From Nageia nagi (taxonomy: Eukaryota > Pinophyta): a stretch of 64,000 nucleotides of DNA. Positions within the stretch are counted from its first letter, which is position 1, and the number at the start of each line of letters is the position of its first letter. Where the stretch lies: positions 26,722,001 to 26,786,000 of the forward strand of contig JBITNC010000002.1 in NCBI GenBank assembly GCA_050084985.1. Reading direction: 5' to 3'. The notes under the pieces were generated by a model, which saw nothing but the letters and a program-made list of their open reading frames with translations, was not told the DNA's origin and did no database searches. Both the position numbers and the translations under genes were made by a program. Below are positions 44,931 through 55,560 of the stretch, piece by piece.

Positions 44931-46058
44931 CCTTTATAATAAATCATTCCTAGTTTCTGTATCATATTGACACCACACACAAAGCATTTGGATTTTAACC
45001 TGCTGCCTTCATTGCGCCATACGTCACACAGTGTAGGGATGTATGGAAGTATAATCCGCTATCTACAATTTGTATTATAGGTCATGCAATACCATATATA
45101 TATTTGGAATATCCTTGCATCATATTCAAAATAGGAATCTTATTGAGAATACATCGATCTCCACATCATGCACAATTATTGTACATGTAACACTTAGTTT
45201 CCACATTATGCATGATAGTATCGTATCTCAGAGTACTAATATCTATTTATAATTTCAAAACTATAAATTTTAAACTATTCTACAATTTATGCCGCATTGC
45301 AAATTTCCACTATAAATTTTTGGTTCCAAAGAGATAACCCAAAAATCACATTTTATTTAACTCTATAATATTCATGACTTCTTCATTAATAATGAATGCA
45401 CATACCATCACACCATTTAGGGTAGTATATCCCATGATAAACTCCATGCAACCAATAAAATCATTTACAAGAGAATGCAGATTAAAATCCTTTACAAGTA
45501 AAATTCAAAGAGATGAGAATACATTGTGTATTCATAATTAAATTTGCATGGCCATACAATATTATAAAGAGAAGGGTTTTTAAACTATCAACAAAAAACT
45601 CTGTTATATGCATTCTCCAAGCTCTTGTACATACACACAAAATTATGAATATAACTCTCTTATTCATTCTTATAAAGTAAATCTAGAGATACCTACCTCC
45701 CAAAAATGTATCCTCTTAAAACTAAATCAACATTTTTGCAAGCTCCCCTCCCCCCTTCTCTAACCAACAATGTTCCCCAACTACCCTAGCCAAAATTAAG
45801 GTAACTCAAACCCTATTCCATTCTAGTAAGATCTTTCACATTAATATAAAAATATTAATTAATCATATGGGTAATGTTGAGATGGATTTATTTCAAGTTA
45901 TCCTTCAATGCCTCTCTCTTTATGGTACAACCTCCATCATATCACTCCAACACATATTAAGCAAAGTAATTATTATTCAAAGTCATACATAGTAATAAAA
46001 TAATTCAATCTCATATTAATTTATTACTTCAAGCCAATACAAAATTTGAGGTATTACA
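43546..46058 (-). other. Unassigned; possibly part of a minus-strand LTR
   Basis: No coding domain is visible in 2.5 kb. On the minus strand the sequence at 46058 begins TGTAATACCTCAAATTTTG, a typical opening of long chromovirus LTRs. Reading on, 45080-44990 contains a less AT-rich block ('gtatggcgcaatgaaggcag' on the minus strand). No partner copy, primer site or polypurine tract was found, so this remains a suggestion. Confidence 0.3.
44894..44929. repeat. (AT)n microsatellite
   Basis: About 18 uninterrupted AT dinucleotides. Confidence 0.95.
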
Positions 46059-46337
46059 CAATCCAATTCACTATTATTTATGTAATACTCTTTACAAGTG
46101 AAATTTTTGAAGTTGCAGATACTTAATGCAATTTAAAATTTTGAGGTTTTCTTAACTAACCTGTTGATTTTTTCAAATGACCATAGTCAAGATTGATTAG
46201 ATCTTGTTTATAACTAAATACATGAACTTCAATCCTAAAATATAAAAATACCAAAGTGTTTTGAATTATAGAGCAATATTAATTATAAAATCCAACATAG
46301 TCCTTCAAGCCAAATTAATAAATAAATTAATAGAATT

Positions 46338-47705
46338 TCTCTTAACATTAAATTTTCACTCTCATAGGAGGGAAGACAAACTTTATTGGCAACCATGAAT
46401 AATGATACAAGACATATTAAAATTATGTTCAAATATATAAAATGTCATCAATCATTGCACAAAATAAGGATTTAACACTAGTCTTCTACTTCCTTTGATA
46501 ACATATCCAACAATTATAACTTTCAAGAAGCTAAACTTCCTTCAAGGATAAAATAAGCATCCTTTTCTTAACTCCTCTTGCTTTCCTTCAAAAATACAGA
46601 ATAAAGCAAACATTTTGTATCTAAAAAATTCTAAACTATTCACTTCTATGACTAAATAATTCTAAAAATAAAATTTAAACAACAATTTTTAGTAGTTACA
46701 TGTGCAAAATATGATCTAAAAAATTCCCAAAAATTCTTGGTAATTACATTCGTAAACATTGCAAAATTTGCATGAACCTATAAAGAAATTACTACATATA
46801 ATTTTGACCAAAATGGTTGATGCAAACATAGGAACAAGAAAATAAAATGAGTCAAAATAAATAATTGCATAAAATGATAAAGTAAAGAGCAAAGTACAAG
46901 AAAAACATGTGCCCTTTTGTCAACTTAAATACAACTACATCTAAGTATCTTCTTGATTCCTTGTTCTTACTCTTTGAACATCATCCCAATTGTCGATTTC
47001 AACATACGTATTTGAAAAAACAAGAATATAAGATAGATCATATTTAGGCTAAAAACAAAAGGATTATTACCACAAATTCCCCTGTTCCTATATTCTTATA
47101 TGATTTACGAACACCAAGTAGACACATCCACTCATCTAATTCAAGTTTTATGTATATCTTGGTAATGAAAATTAAAACTTCCTCAAGATAGCCTACATGA
47201 AAAAACAAATTTACATGAATTATATAATAAAATTGATCTTTGAATAAGAAAAACTACATTACAAGTAATAAACATTATTTAAGATTATGTTTAACTAAAT
47301 ATCTCTTCACAATGATACAATTTCTCTTGATACTAAATTTTCACTCTCATAGGAGGAAAGGAAATTTATTTGAAGCCATGAATAATTATATAAGGCATGT
47401 TAAGATTATTTTCAAATATATAAAATTCATCAATCATTGCACAAAATAAGCACTTCATGCCAATATTCTACTTCCTTTGGTAACATCTTCAATATCTACA
47501 ACTTTCACCATGCTAAACTCCCTATAAGAATAAAACAAGTGTCCTTTCCTAAACTCCTCTTTCTTTCCAATAAAAAATATAAAAAATTATAAATGAAATG
47601 AATTATTTTTAATTAATTCCATAATTTGTACTTCTATCACTAAAGAACTCTAATAATCAAATTTGAACAATAATTTTTAGCAATGAAATGTGAAAAATAT
47701 GATCT
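46338..47705 (+). repeat. Direct repeat pair of about 380 bp, 981 bp apart
   Basis: 46338-46714 and 47319-47705 match in order through 'tttcactctcataggagg', 'ccatgaataat', 'catcaatcattgcacaaaat', 'tctacttcctttg', 'ctaaactcc' and a tail ending 'aaatatgatc'. Differences include several indels. The sequences upstream of the two copies are unrelated. They may be LTRs of a small element with about 600 bp interior, or a segmental duplication; clean ends were not found. Confidence 0.7.
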
Positions 47706-48126
47706 CCTAGTCCACCCAAAGATAGATCATTCATAAAGATAGAAAGGGTCGATGACATCTTGAGAGGAACCCTCTGAAGGTAAAATAGGGTTCCATGGGG
47801 TAAGGAAAGGGCAAGGATCAAAATTGGTGCACTGGGTAAGGAAAGGGAAAGGATTAAAATTTGGAAAAAAGTCCCTTTCCTCACTTTTCTTATATTCATA
47901 ACCCTTTTATTAAACTAAACTAGCTTGAAAAATCTCAAAAACTCCTTGGTTAAGCTAGGCATAGGTAGCAACACTCTTTTGGGAGGGATGACCTTTTGGG
48001 ATGTCCCGATATTGCACCATTTCTTTTATTTCTTGTAAAGAGGTCCTCTTTGAGGTTGTGAACAAGACCTATTGGACACTCTAATTTAGGATATTTATAT
48101 TAGTTAAAAAAAAAGATGATGATGAT
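47706..48126. other. Unassigned sequence before a gag remnant
   Basis: It includes a repeated 'ggtaaggaaagggcaagg' motif (47800 and 47836). No domain recognised. Confidence 0.35.
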
Positions 48127-48700
48127 GGATACTATTGCTCTACCATTTCATACTAATTCTATGCATCATTATATTGAAGATTTTGAGGATTTTTATGATG
48201 ACTATGTGATGGATGAGAAATTAGAACTTTAGTTATTCACTAATGGCTTAAGGGAAAAAGTCAAAAAGAATATAGTCATGTGTAATCCACCAACTCTAAG
48301 AGATGCATATTCAGTGGCAAAGTTAGTAGAGGTTATACTTGCATATCCACATCCTATTATGATTCATGAAAACATCCATGTGGAGCCAGTGGACCCTCTT
48401 GTAGAGTGTGGGGACCTTCCTCTCATTTATATCAGCACAAATGATGTGGTGCCAGTGGATCCCATTGTAGAGTGTGAGGACCTTTCTCTCACTTATCTTA
48501 GTACAAATGGTGTGGAGCTAGTGGACCCCATTGAGGAGTATGAGGCCCTTCCTCCACCTTGTATCCATATTGATAATGTGGCTTTCAAGTGTTCGAGTTC
48601 ATTGGAGTAGGTTGTAGAGTGTAAGGATATTCCTCTCACTTACATTACATTGGATGATCTTGGGTCACATGTTTTGTTCAAGCACCCACCGTAGGACTAT
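48127..48700 (+). pseudogene. Gypsy gag C-terminal fragment with 22-residue repeats
   Basis: The frame from 48127 reads TIALPFHTNSMHHYIEDFED and then FYDDYVMDEKLEL-stop-LFTNGLREKVKKNI, followed by NPPTLRDAYSVAKLVEV, the usual end of a retrotransposon gag core (F..GL........NP.T...A...A). It is followed by three tandem 22-residue units beginning V(E/V)PVDP..EC.DL. and a degenerate fourth. Only two in-frame stops occur (48230 and 48608). The rest of a polyprotein is absent: the LTR begins within 300 bp, so this is a deleted or non-autonomous element. Confidence 0.65.
48380..48690 (+). repeat. 66-bp tandem repeat, coding phase kept
   Basis: Units start with 'gtgg' at 48380, 48446, 48512 and 48578, exactly 66 bp apart. 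Since 66 is a multiple of 3, the repeat adds 22 residues per copy without breaking the frame. The fourth copy is degenerate but keeps the VECKDIPLTYIT part. Confidence 0.85.
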
Positions 48701-48967
48701 TTAGCATAGCAACGATAACATGGTGGATTCTTTATGAATTCTTTTGGATCCTTCTTTTTATTCCCTCCTTGACATGAACATCATCCTTCTTGGAGTGGAT
48801 TTTTGATACATGGATGGGCTCATGTTCAGATTTGGTGCATTATTGGCTACTATGGCCAAGTTGGACTCCTTAGTTCCCTCTTATCCTTGCTATTCATGGA
48901 TAGTTTGTATATGTACTTTGTATTTTGGGTAAGCTTTGAGGACAAAACTTATTTAAGGGGGTAAGAA

Positions 48968-49390
48968 TGTTATGATTCCCCTTATTAGATTAGGTGTGTG
49001 TGTGTGTATTACATTTTTTTAGTGTGTGTTGTGTAGAAGCTTTAAGGATAAAGCTTCCTTAAGGGGGTGCAATGTTATGATTCCATAACATGTATTAGGA
49101 ATAGTACTTGTGTTTAGTCCCATATGCACTATGCATTGGGTTACTTATGTTGTAAAAGCTATTTATAGGGGATTTCCCTATAATCATAAAAGGAAGAAGA
49201 ATAAGTTGAGTTTTATGTGAGAAGTGATTCTCAAGGAGGTACCCCCCTCAAAGTGGCACAAGCGATTCATTAGTGTAGGATTAGTGTATTTTCTTAGGAT
49301 TAAGCCATAATCCAATTATGATCCATTAGGATCTTAACATCTAATGTAATATACACAACATACCTAATCTACTAAGGGGAGTCATAACAA
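48968..49390 (+). repeat. LTR region with 47-bp terminal inverted complementarity
   Basis: A purine tract 'aagggggtaagaa' precedes TGTTATGATTCCCC at 48968, and a second, similar 'aagggggtgcaa' precedes TGTTATGATTCC at 49073. The right end is GGGGAGTCATAACA at 49390. The first 47 bases from 48968 are nearly the inverse complement of 49344-49390. The most economical reading is a 318-bp LTR (49073-49390) preceded by a duplicated tract-plus-LTR-start. The internal block 'ggaggtacccccctcaaagt' is related to that of the 37554 LTR. No target duplication is seen. Confidence 0.55.
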
Positions 49391-50330
49391 GTGGCTTCCC
49401 TTAAAATAATGTGGGTATAATATATCATACCATATATTCACTAAAATATCCACCCATAAAGAACTCTATGGGTAAAAGCCCCATACACTGGTGGATTACA
49501 TCATAAGAACAATAAAAGTCAATGAAGTGGATAATATATTATAACATCAATAATTTTATTTTTACCTCACTCATGGAAAATCATCATCAAGCTCAAAGTC
49601 ATATAAAATAAGTGGACTAACATAAAATTGAAAAACATCTTCAAGAAGATGATATGGTATTCCTTTGATTCTAACCTTACAAGCATGTTTAAAAGAAAAA
49701 ACTAATAAAAAAATTACATCAAAATTATATGAGCCATACAAAGTGCTTGAGAGGATTGGATAGGTGGTATATTGACTAGAAATATCAACATATTTAAGAA
49801 TTCAATTTTTTTTTTTTATGTTCCTTATCTTAAACAAGTACTTAGTAAATACATTCAAGCATAAAGAGAGGTTTCAAACTTTATGAAAAAAGAAAAGATT
49901 GCAATGGAACCAGAAGCTATTCTAGAGAAATATGCAAGGAAGTTATGAAACAAAGAGATTAAGAAATTGCTAATCAAATGGGAGGACTTAAGGCAAGCTT
50001 GCAATTATAAGTATTTATTTTCAATAATGAAATTTTATGATTTTGAGTACATTCAATTGAGTTAGAATAAGCAAGAAGAATAAATAATGAAGTTGAGATG
50101 CAACCTGATTTTTTTTCTTCCTAAGTTGAAATGCAGCCAAATCCCTCACAAGGGGGAATGAACAAAGATTAATTGAAAGAAGGCCCAAAGATGACTTGAG
50201 AATGGGTAAACTTGTTTACTCGTGAAAGGGACAAACTAGGATGAGAAATTGAAGTCAATATAGAGCCTAATATCATAGATAATGAAGCAAGAATTACAAT
50301 CCTAAAAAATTGTTATTAATGGAAAGTCTG
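49391..50330. other. Unassigned sequence
   Basis: No domain recognised until the DUF4283-like region. Confidence 0.35.
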
Positions 50331-50890
50331 ATCGATATGAGAACACTCTAATTGATCACTTTGTGGGAATCAGACCCATAATTGATATCATCAAGAAATG
50401 GATGGCTGTAACTTCATTCACAAAAGGAAGAGTGGAATTTGTTGCATTCCCTCATGATTTTTTGCTTTTCAATTTCCTATATGAAGAAGACCTCGATAAA
50501 GTACTTGAAATGGGCTATTAGTTCCTATGTTGCAAGGGTCTTATTCTCCAATGATGGTATAAGAGATTTCATCCAAAAATAGAGAGTATAAATCTATTTC
50601 CAACATGGTTGAGTCTTTCTAATCCACTCCCAAAATACTAGAATGTTAGTGTAATAACTCGAATTACTAAAGGGATAGAGGACCTCATTTTGATTGAAAG
50701 AAGTACTAGTAATTGAAGTAGGTTGACAGATGCCAAGTTTTGAGTTAATATTGATATTTCAAAGGAGCTAAGAAAATGGATCTTTATTGATGAAGAGTAA
50801 GATGAAAATAAATTATTTATCTCAATGTGTCCTTCCAATGTATAATTTGTAGAAAATATTACCATTACATGAAAGAATGTCCTTAAAAAC
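50331..50890 (+). pseudogene. DUF4283 plus CCHC zinc-knuckle fragment
   Basis: Translation gives ENTLIDHFVGIRPIIDIIKK, GRVEFVAFPHDFLLFNFLYE, EDLDKVLEMGY-stop and LILQ-stop-WYKRFHPKIESINLF, followed by PTWLSLSNPLPKY. This is the pattern of DUF4283 (a domain of plant retroelement gag-like or LINE ORF1-like proteins). Further on, RITKGIEDLI and VNIDISKELRKWIFI match the segment usually following it, and an intact knuckle C-IIC-RKYYH-YMKE-C (CX2CX4HX4C) is encoded at 50839-50880 after a frameshift. About six stops are present. No reverse transcriptase of LINE type follows. Confidence 0.65.
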
Positions 50891-51899
50891 TTGTAACTCA
50901 TCCATCAAATAAAGATGCTAAGGAATAAAAAAGAATGATAATGAATGGACACAAGTTCAGAAATTAAATCATAAAAATAAACATCAAACTAATAGAAATA
51001 ATAAAAATCATAAGGGACCAAATGGAGGGAGTCAATAGGAAAAATATGGTCAAAACAAAGGCACATATGATCTCAGCCCATACTCGTCTATTTACATGTT
51101 TGAGGGAAGTAAATCAACTTAATACGTTCAAACAAAATAGGAATATGTTGAAGTGGAGAAGGTCAATATGGAAACAAAGGTTCATAATCCAATCAAAGAA
51201 GAGTTGATGGAGTTTGAAATGATTCTAGATGAAGCTATAGGGAAGATGATACAAAAAAGAAAGTGTAATAGAGAAGAAATAATATCATAAAAGAAAAAAA
51301 GAATGCAAAATGAATGAGTCTCTAGACCAATTTATCAACAAATGATGTTGAGAAAGACTCCAAATGTGGGCAACAAGGCCCTGGGAAACCATCAAGTCAA
51401 CAAACTAGGGCAAAGAGGATGATGGAGGAAATCATATAAGACATGCAAACCACTCTAGAGCAAAGTGGACACCTATTATCATTATGATCTATATCCATAA
51501 GGTACTGATGGTGGGGGTGCAAGATCCTCAAGGGAGGAGGCCTCCATCAAATGCAAGGAGGATAGGCTCCATAAGGTCTTAGTTGGTAGATATGGATTTC
51601 TCAAGGCATATCATAAAAAAAACACATAAGGAAAGGATGGAAAATTCATAATAGGTTGACAAATCTAGAATATATGTAATGGATTATTAAGTAAGATGGT
51701 AAAGTACATCATTCATGCATTATAATAATTCAGATAGTCATTAAATTAGCATGAAGTGTTTTATGAGAAAGGTTGGCTTGGGTTCCAACATGGTAGAGAG
51801 TCGAAGCCTATATCACATCCCTTACACATTACACTAATATTTGCAACTATGAATTGGAAGATTGTAACTATGGGAAAGGAATATCAAACTAAGCCAAGT
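50891..51899. other. Unassigned sequence before the copia pol
   Basis: A Lys- and Asn-rich tail continues for some distance after the zinc knuckle. No copia gag or protease motif is visible, and no 5' LTR of the following copia element is found, so the junction between the two elements lies somewhere here. Confidence 0.35.
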
Positions 51900-51944
51900 A
51901 ATGTTAGGGAAGTGAAGTAAGATATTGAGTGGAAAAGGAATATC

Positions 51945-52520
51945 TTTAACTTATGCATTCAGATTTGATAGATTTGTTTCAGACTAAGTCACTTAGAGGA
52001 GCATCTTATATCTTGATCTTCATTGATGACTTTAATAGAATGACCTTTGGAAATCTAATTGAGCATAAGGATCAAACCTTTGAGAGTTTTAAAGTTTTTA
52101 AGGCCTTAGTTGAAAATCAAATTAACCTTAAAATCAAGATGTTGAGATTAGATAATGGGAAAGAATATAACACCAATGAGTTCAATGACTATTGTGCTAA
52201 GTATGGAATCAAGAGGAAGTCTACGATTCTTTACACTTCTCAACAAAATGGTGTTGTTGAAAAAAAAAATAGAATAATTATGGAAATGGTTAGATGCATG
52301 TTGGGTAATCTTCTTAGTTTCTTATGGGGTGAAGTAGTAAGCACTGCTATTTACACCTTAAATAGGTGTCCTACAAAATTCATTTAGGATAAAACTCCTT
52401 TTGAGGCATGATTAGGAAGAAAACCTAACATTTCACACCTTAGAGTGTTTGGTTGTGAAGCATTCTCCTACATTATTTTTGAGAAAAATGAAGAAGTTAG
52501 ACAAAAGAGTTGAAAATATG
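51945..52520 (+). pseudogene. Copia integrase (element A)
   Basis: An open 144-codon stretch (51953-52387) begins MHSDLIDLFQTKSLRGASYI and LIFIDDFNRM, with the catalytic Asp in HSDL. The second Asp is in RLDNGKEY, and the Glu in QQNGVVEKKNR. After a stop at 52386 the frame continues PFEA-stop-LGRKPNISHLRVFGC and EAFSYI. All three DDE residues are present. Confidence 0.9.
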
Positions 52521-54345
52521 CATCTTTATGAGTTATGATAGTTAGCATAGAGGCTATAGGCTCTACTCTCCGTCCTACAAATCTATGCTTATTTCAAGGG
52601 ATGTAAAGTTCAATGAATTTCCTAAAGAATCTGCTTTTAATAAGGATATTGATGATCTAGATGACTCTTCAGTTGAACCTAACTTGTTAGATATTGATCT
52701 AGATAAGTTGCCTAAGGAATAAAATTCTCCAACATAAAGGGTAATAAGGAGCATGACCTTGAACAAATCTTTATTTCCTAAGATTAACAACAAACATGAG
52801 CCCTCAACCTTCAAAGAAGTTTCTAAGTACGAGTGTTGGATGGAAGCCATGAAAGGGGAGTATGAGATGCTTATGAAAAATGAAACTTGGAATTTGGTTC
52901 CTTATCCTAATGAGAAGAATATGATTGGTAATAAGTGGATCTTGAAGATCAAGTTCAATTCTATTACGAATATTGAGAAATACAAGGCAAGGTTAGTAGC
53001 CAAAGGTTTTGCTCAAAAATATGATGTAGAATATGAGAAAACCTTTGCTCTCGTGGCAAAGATGCCTACTATGAGAATTATCCTTGCTCTTTTTGCAACT
53101 CAAGAATGGAAAGTTTTTCAATTTGATGTCAAGAGTGCATTTCTCAATGAGATGTGAAAATCTTCATGAATCAACCAGAAAGGTTCATTGTTGAAGGTAA
53201 AGAGTCTTTTATGTGCAAGCTAAAGAAGTTATTATATGGATTTAAACAAGCACCTAGAGATTGGTATAGGAAGATTTTAAGGAATTTTGTAGACATTGAT
53301 TTCTCCAAAAAAATTTCTAACTCCAATCTATATGTGCTCAATCAGGAAAAAGATGTGGTCTTGATTCTTTTTTATGTGGATGATCTTCTGATAACTGGAA
53401 ATAATGAAAAAATCATTCAAGAGTGCATATCCAAACTTAAGGTAATGTTTGAAATGATCTATTTTGGTCTCTTGCACTACTATCTTGGAATTTAAGTGTA
53501 TATATACAAGAATTGTACTTATCTTAATCAATCTAAGTATATATCAAACATCTTGCAAAAGTTTGGAATGAAGGAATGTAGATATGCTACAATCCTAGTC
53601 TCTCCTCGAATCACTATTTCTTTAAGTTCCAACTCTTAGTTGATGCTATAGCTTACAGGTAATTAATTGGTAGTCTTTTGTATTTGACTATTTTTAAGCC
53701 AAATATTACCTTTGCAATGAATCTGATGGATCGATTCACATAGAAACCATATGTTGAGCACCTCAATGCTGTTAAGCAAATCTTGAGGTATGTTGTAGGG
53801 ACTAAGGATCTTGTTCTCAAGTATTCTAAGTTGCCTTCATTTATTTTCTCTAGATTCTTAGATTTTGACTATGGGGGAGATAGAGATGATAGGAAATCAA
53901 CCTTTACATATGTGTTTAGCATTGGTTTAGGTGCTATCTCTTGGGCTTCCAAAAAAGCAGCTTACTATTTCTCTTTCCACCATAGAAGCTGAATATTGTG
54001 CCATGTCTATTGTAGACTAGGAAGTTATTTGGCTAAGGCATCTTATGAAAGAAATTGGTACGAGCAAGCTGACTCATCTTCGATTTCTTTAAACAATCAA
54101 TCAACTTTTTATTTGGCTAAGAATTCTATGTTCCATCAGAGAATAAAACATGTGGAAATCCAATAACATTTTATCAAGGAGAAGGTTCTTGATGACATCA
54201 TACACTTGGATAGTGTCTATCCACCTTGAACTTCATTGATTTGTTCACCAAGCCCCTCCCAGAAGCTCAGTTCTATAAGAATAAGGATGCTATTAGATTG
54301 GTGAAGTTGCACTCAAGGGAAGTGAAGTTTGAATTCTTGTGTTGA
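52521..54345 (+). pseudogene. Copia reverse transcriptase and RNase H (element A)
   Basis: The linker with PSYKSMLISRDVKFNE is followed by the RT: EPSTFKEVSKYECWMEAMKG, NKWILKIKFNS, YKARLVAKGFAQKYDVEYEK and DVKSAFLNE up to a stop at 53155. After a frame change come FMCKLKKLLYGFKQAPRDWY and the catalytic LFYVDDLLITGNN (about 53368-53405). A stop at 53494 and further frameshifts follow. RNase H is seen as DYGGDRDDRKSTFTYVF, TIEAEYCAMS, LAKNSMFHQRIKHVEIQ and the end LPEAQFYKNKDAIRLVKLHS, with a stop at 54343-54345. Compared with element B (62423-63976) it has many stops, so it is older. Confidence 0.9.
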
Positions 54346-54425
54346 ATTGATATTTGTGATGATAACTTCACCTCTAGGAGGATTTTATGCTGTATAGTGT
54401 TGATTTTGTTACACATCTTCATAGT

Positions 54426-54566
54426 AAGTTCACTTTGTGTGAAGAACTTATGCTACAAATTTTTAAAGAAAAAAGATTGGCTAATCTAGCACTACTTAGT
54501 TATCCATGTGTGAGGAACTCTTATGTGTTTTTTAACACTATTCAGTTATCCATATGTGAGGAACTC
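54426..54566 (+). repeat. Hairpin repeats of copia element A (three units)
   Basis: Unit 1 (54426-54449) has arms AAGTTC and GAACTT around a 12-nt loop 'actttgtgtgaa'. Units at 54497-54520 and 54543-54566 keep a 4-bp AGTT/AACT stem with the same 12-nt spacing and loop 'tccatgtgtgag'/'tccatatgtgag'. They correspond to the seven units in element B, whose sense loop is 'gctctgcgtgag'. Confidence 0.75.
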
Positions 54567-54599
54567 GTATGTGCATGCTCTATTTTGTAATGATAATCA

Positions 54600-55035
54600 A
54601 CACATGTTTTATATACAGTAGGTGACTATGAGTTTTGACTTGACATCTTTGTGATGACCTATAGTACACCATTGATCAGTTCATGATGGCATTTGTGTGA
54701 TTCATCTATCCTTGTTGATATGAATATGTTGCATCTAACTGATCTTGTTATTTGAGCTACTTATAACCTATAGGTTCCTTTGAGATTGCAGGTTACTTAC
54801 TTTGGATATGCAGGCTCTTGGAGACTCTTCATGACTTCCAATTGGATGACTACTTCATGTACATTGAAACTAATTGTGGTTAATGATTGTATTTGGCAAA
54901 GTAGTGAGTCTCAAACTAGATCTTGCTTACTTCACAAATATGTAAAAAGTTCTCATCTCCAATTGTATCTATTTGGAGGAGAACTCTCTTACTTTATCTT
55001 CTTTTTCTCTCTTATTTGCTTTATTCCAATATTGC
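54600..55035 (+). other. 3' non-coding region of copia element A with conserved stem-loop
   Basis: No conserved coding domain follows the RNase H. The stem-loop at 54948-54985 has arms AGTTCTCATCTCC and GGAGGAGAACT around a 14-nt loop. Both arms are identical in element B (61531-61568), while the loops differ at several positions. A pyrimidine-rich stretch follows up to the polypurine tract. Confidence 0.7.
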
Positions 55036-55047
55036 ATTAAGGGGGAG
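55036..55047 (+). other. Polypurine tract (element A)
   Basis: ATTAAGGGGGAG directly precedes TGTTGGAATG. It is identical to the tract of element B. Confidence 0.88.
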
Positions 55048-55560
55048 TGTTGGAATGTATAATGCATTATTGTAAAGGTTTTGTAATAGTCTTCTATGTA
55101 AGTTCACTAATACTTAAAGGTATCATTTAATACCTTAAGCATTTAAGTGAATATGATAATGTAGCTTGTCCTACACTCCATGTCATGAGCATGCCCCTTG
55201 AGTAAAAGGGAGTGCATGTCATGCCTTTGTACATTAGGTAAAAGTGTGATCCAAATAGGAATTTTGGCCTATAAATAGAAAGCTTCCTCTTTGTTATTAC
55301 ACATCAATTGGTAAAGAAAAGTTATGCTAGAGGATAGTGTTTAGGAGTTAAGATTAGGATAATTGTAAGAGTTCATATTTGAGATTAAGAGAGATCTAGT
55401 TAGTGGATGTACTCCTAGTTGGAGGAACCACTTACATCTTGTGTTATCTTTGTGAGATTGCTTTGTGAGTTTGTTAGATGTGTATTGTGAGCTTTCATGT
55501 GATCTTGGTTGTTTAAGAATTAAGTATTAGTGTTAGTTCCTTCATTTATTAAGGAAAACA
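55048..55560 (+). repeat. 3' LTR of copia element A
   Basis: 513 bp from TGTTGGAATG to AAGGAAAACA. It shares the layout of element B's 519-bp LTR: TATAAATA at 55270-55277 (likely the core promoter), an 'agagagatctagtt' block, and 'gtggatgtactcc' followed by 'ggaggaaccac'. The right end is inferred from length. Confidence 0.75.

Larger units (their letters stand above)
51900..55560 (+). mobile_element. Ty1/copia element A, 5'-truncated and decayed
   Basis: Integrase, reverse transcriptase and RNase H are followed by a 3' non-coding region with hairpin repeats, a polypurine tract and a 3' LTR. Gag, protease and 5' LTR are missing. It belongs to the same family as the minus-strand element at 60952-64000: the pol proteins align closely, and the 3' regions share a stem-loop, the polypurine tract ATTAAGGGGGAG and LTR landmarks. 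Confidence 0.88.
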
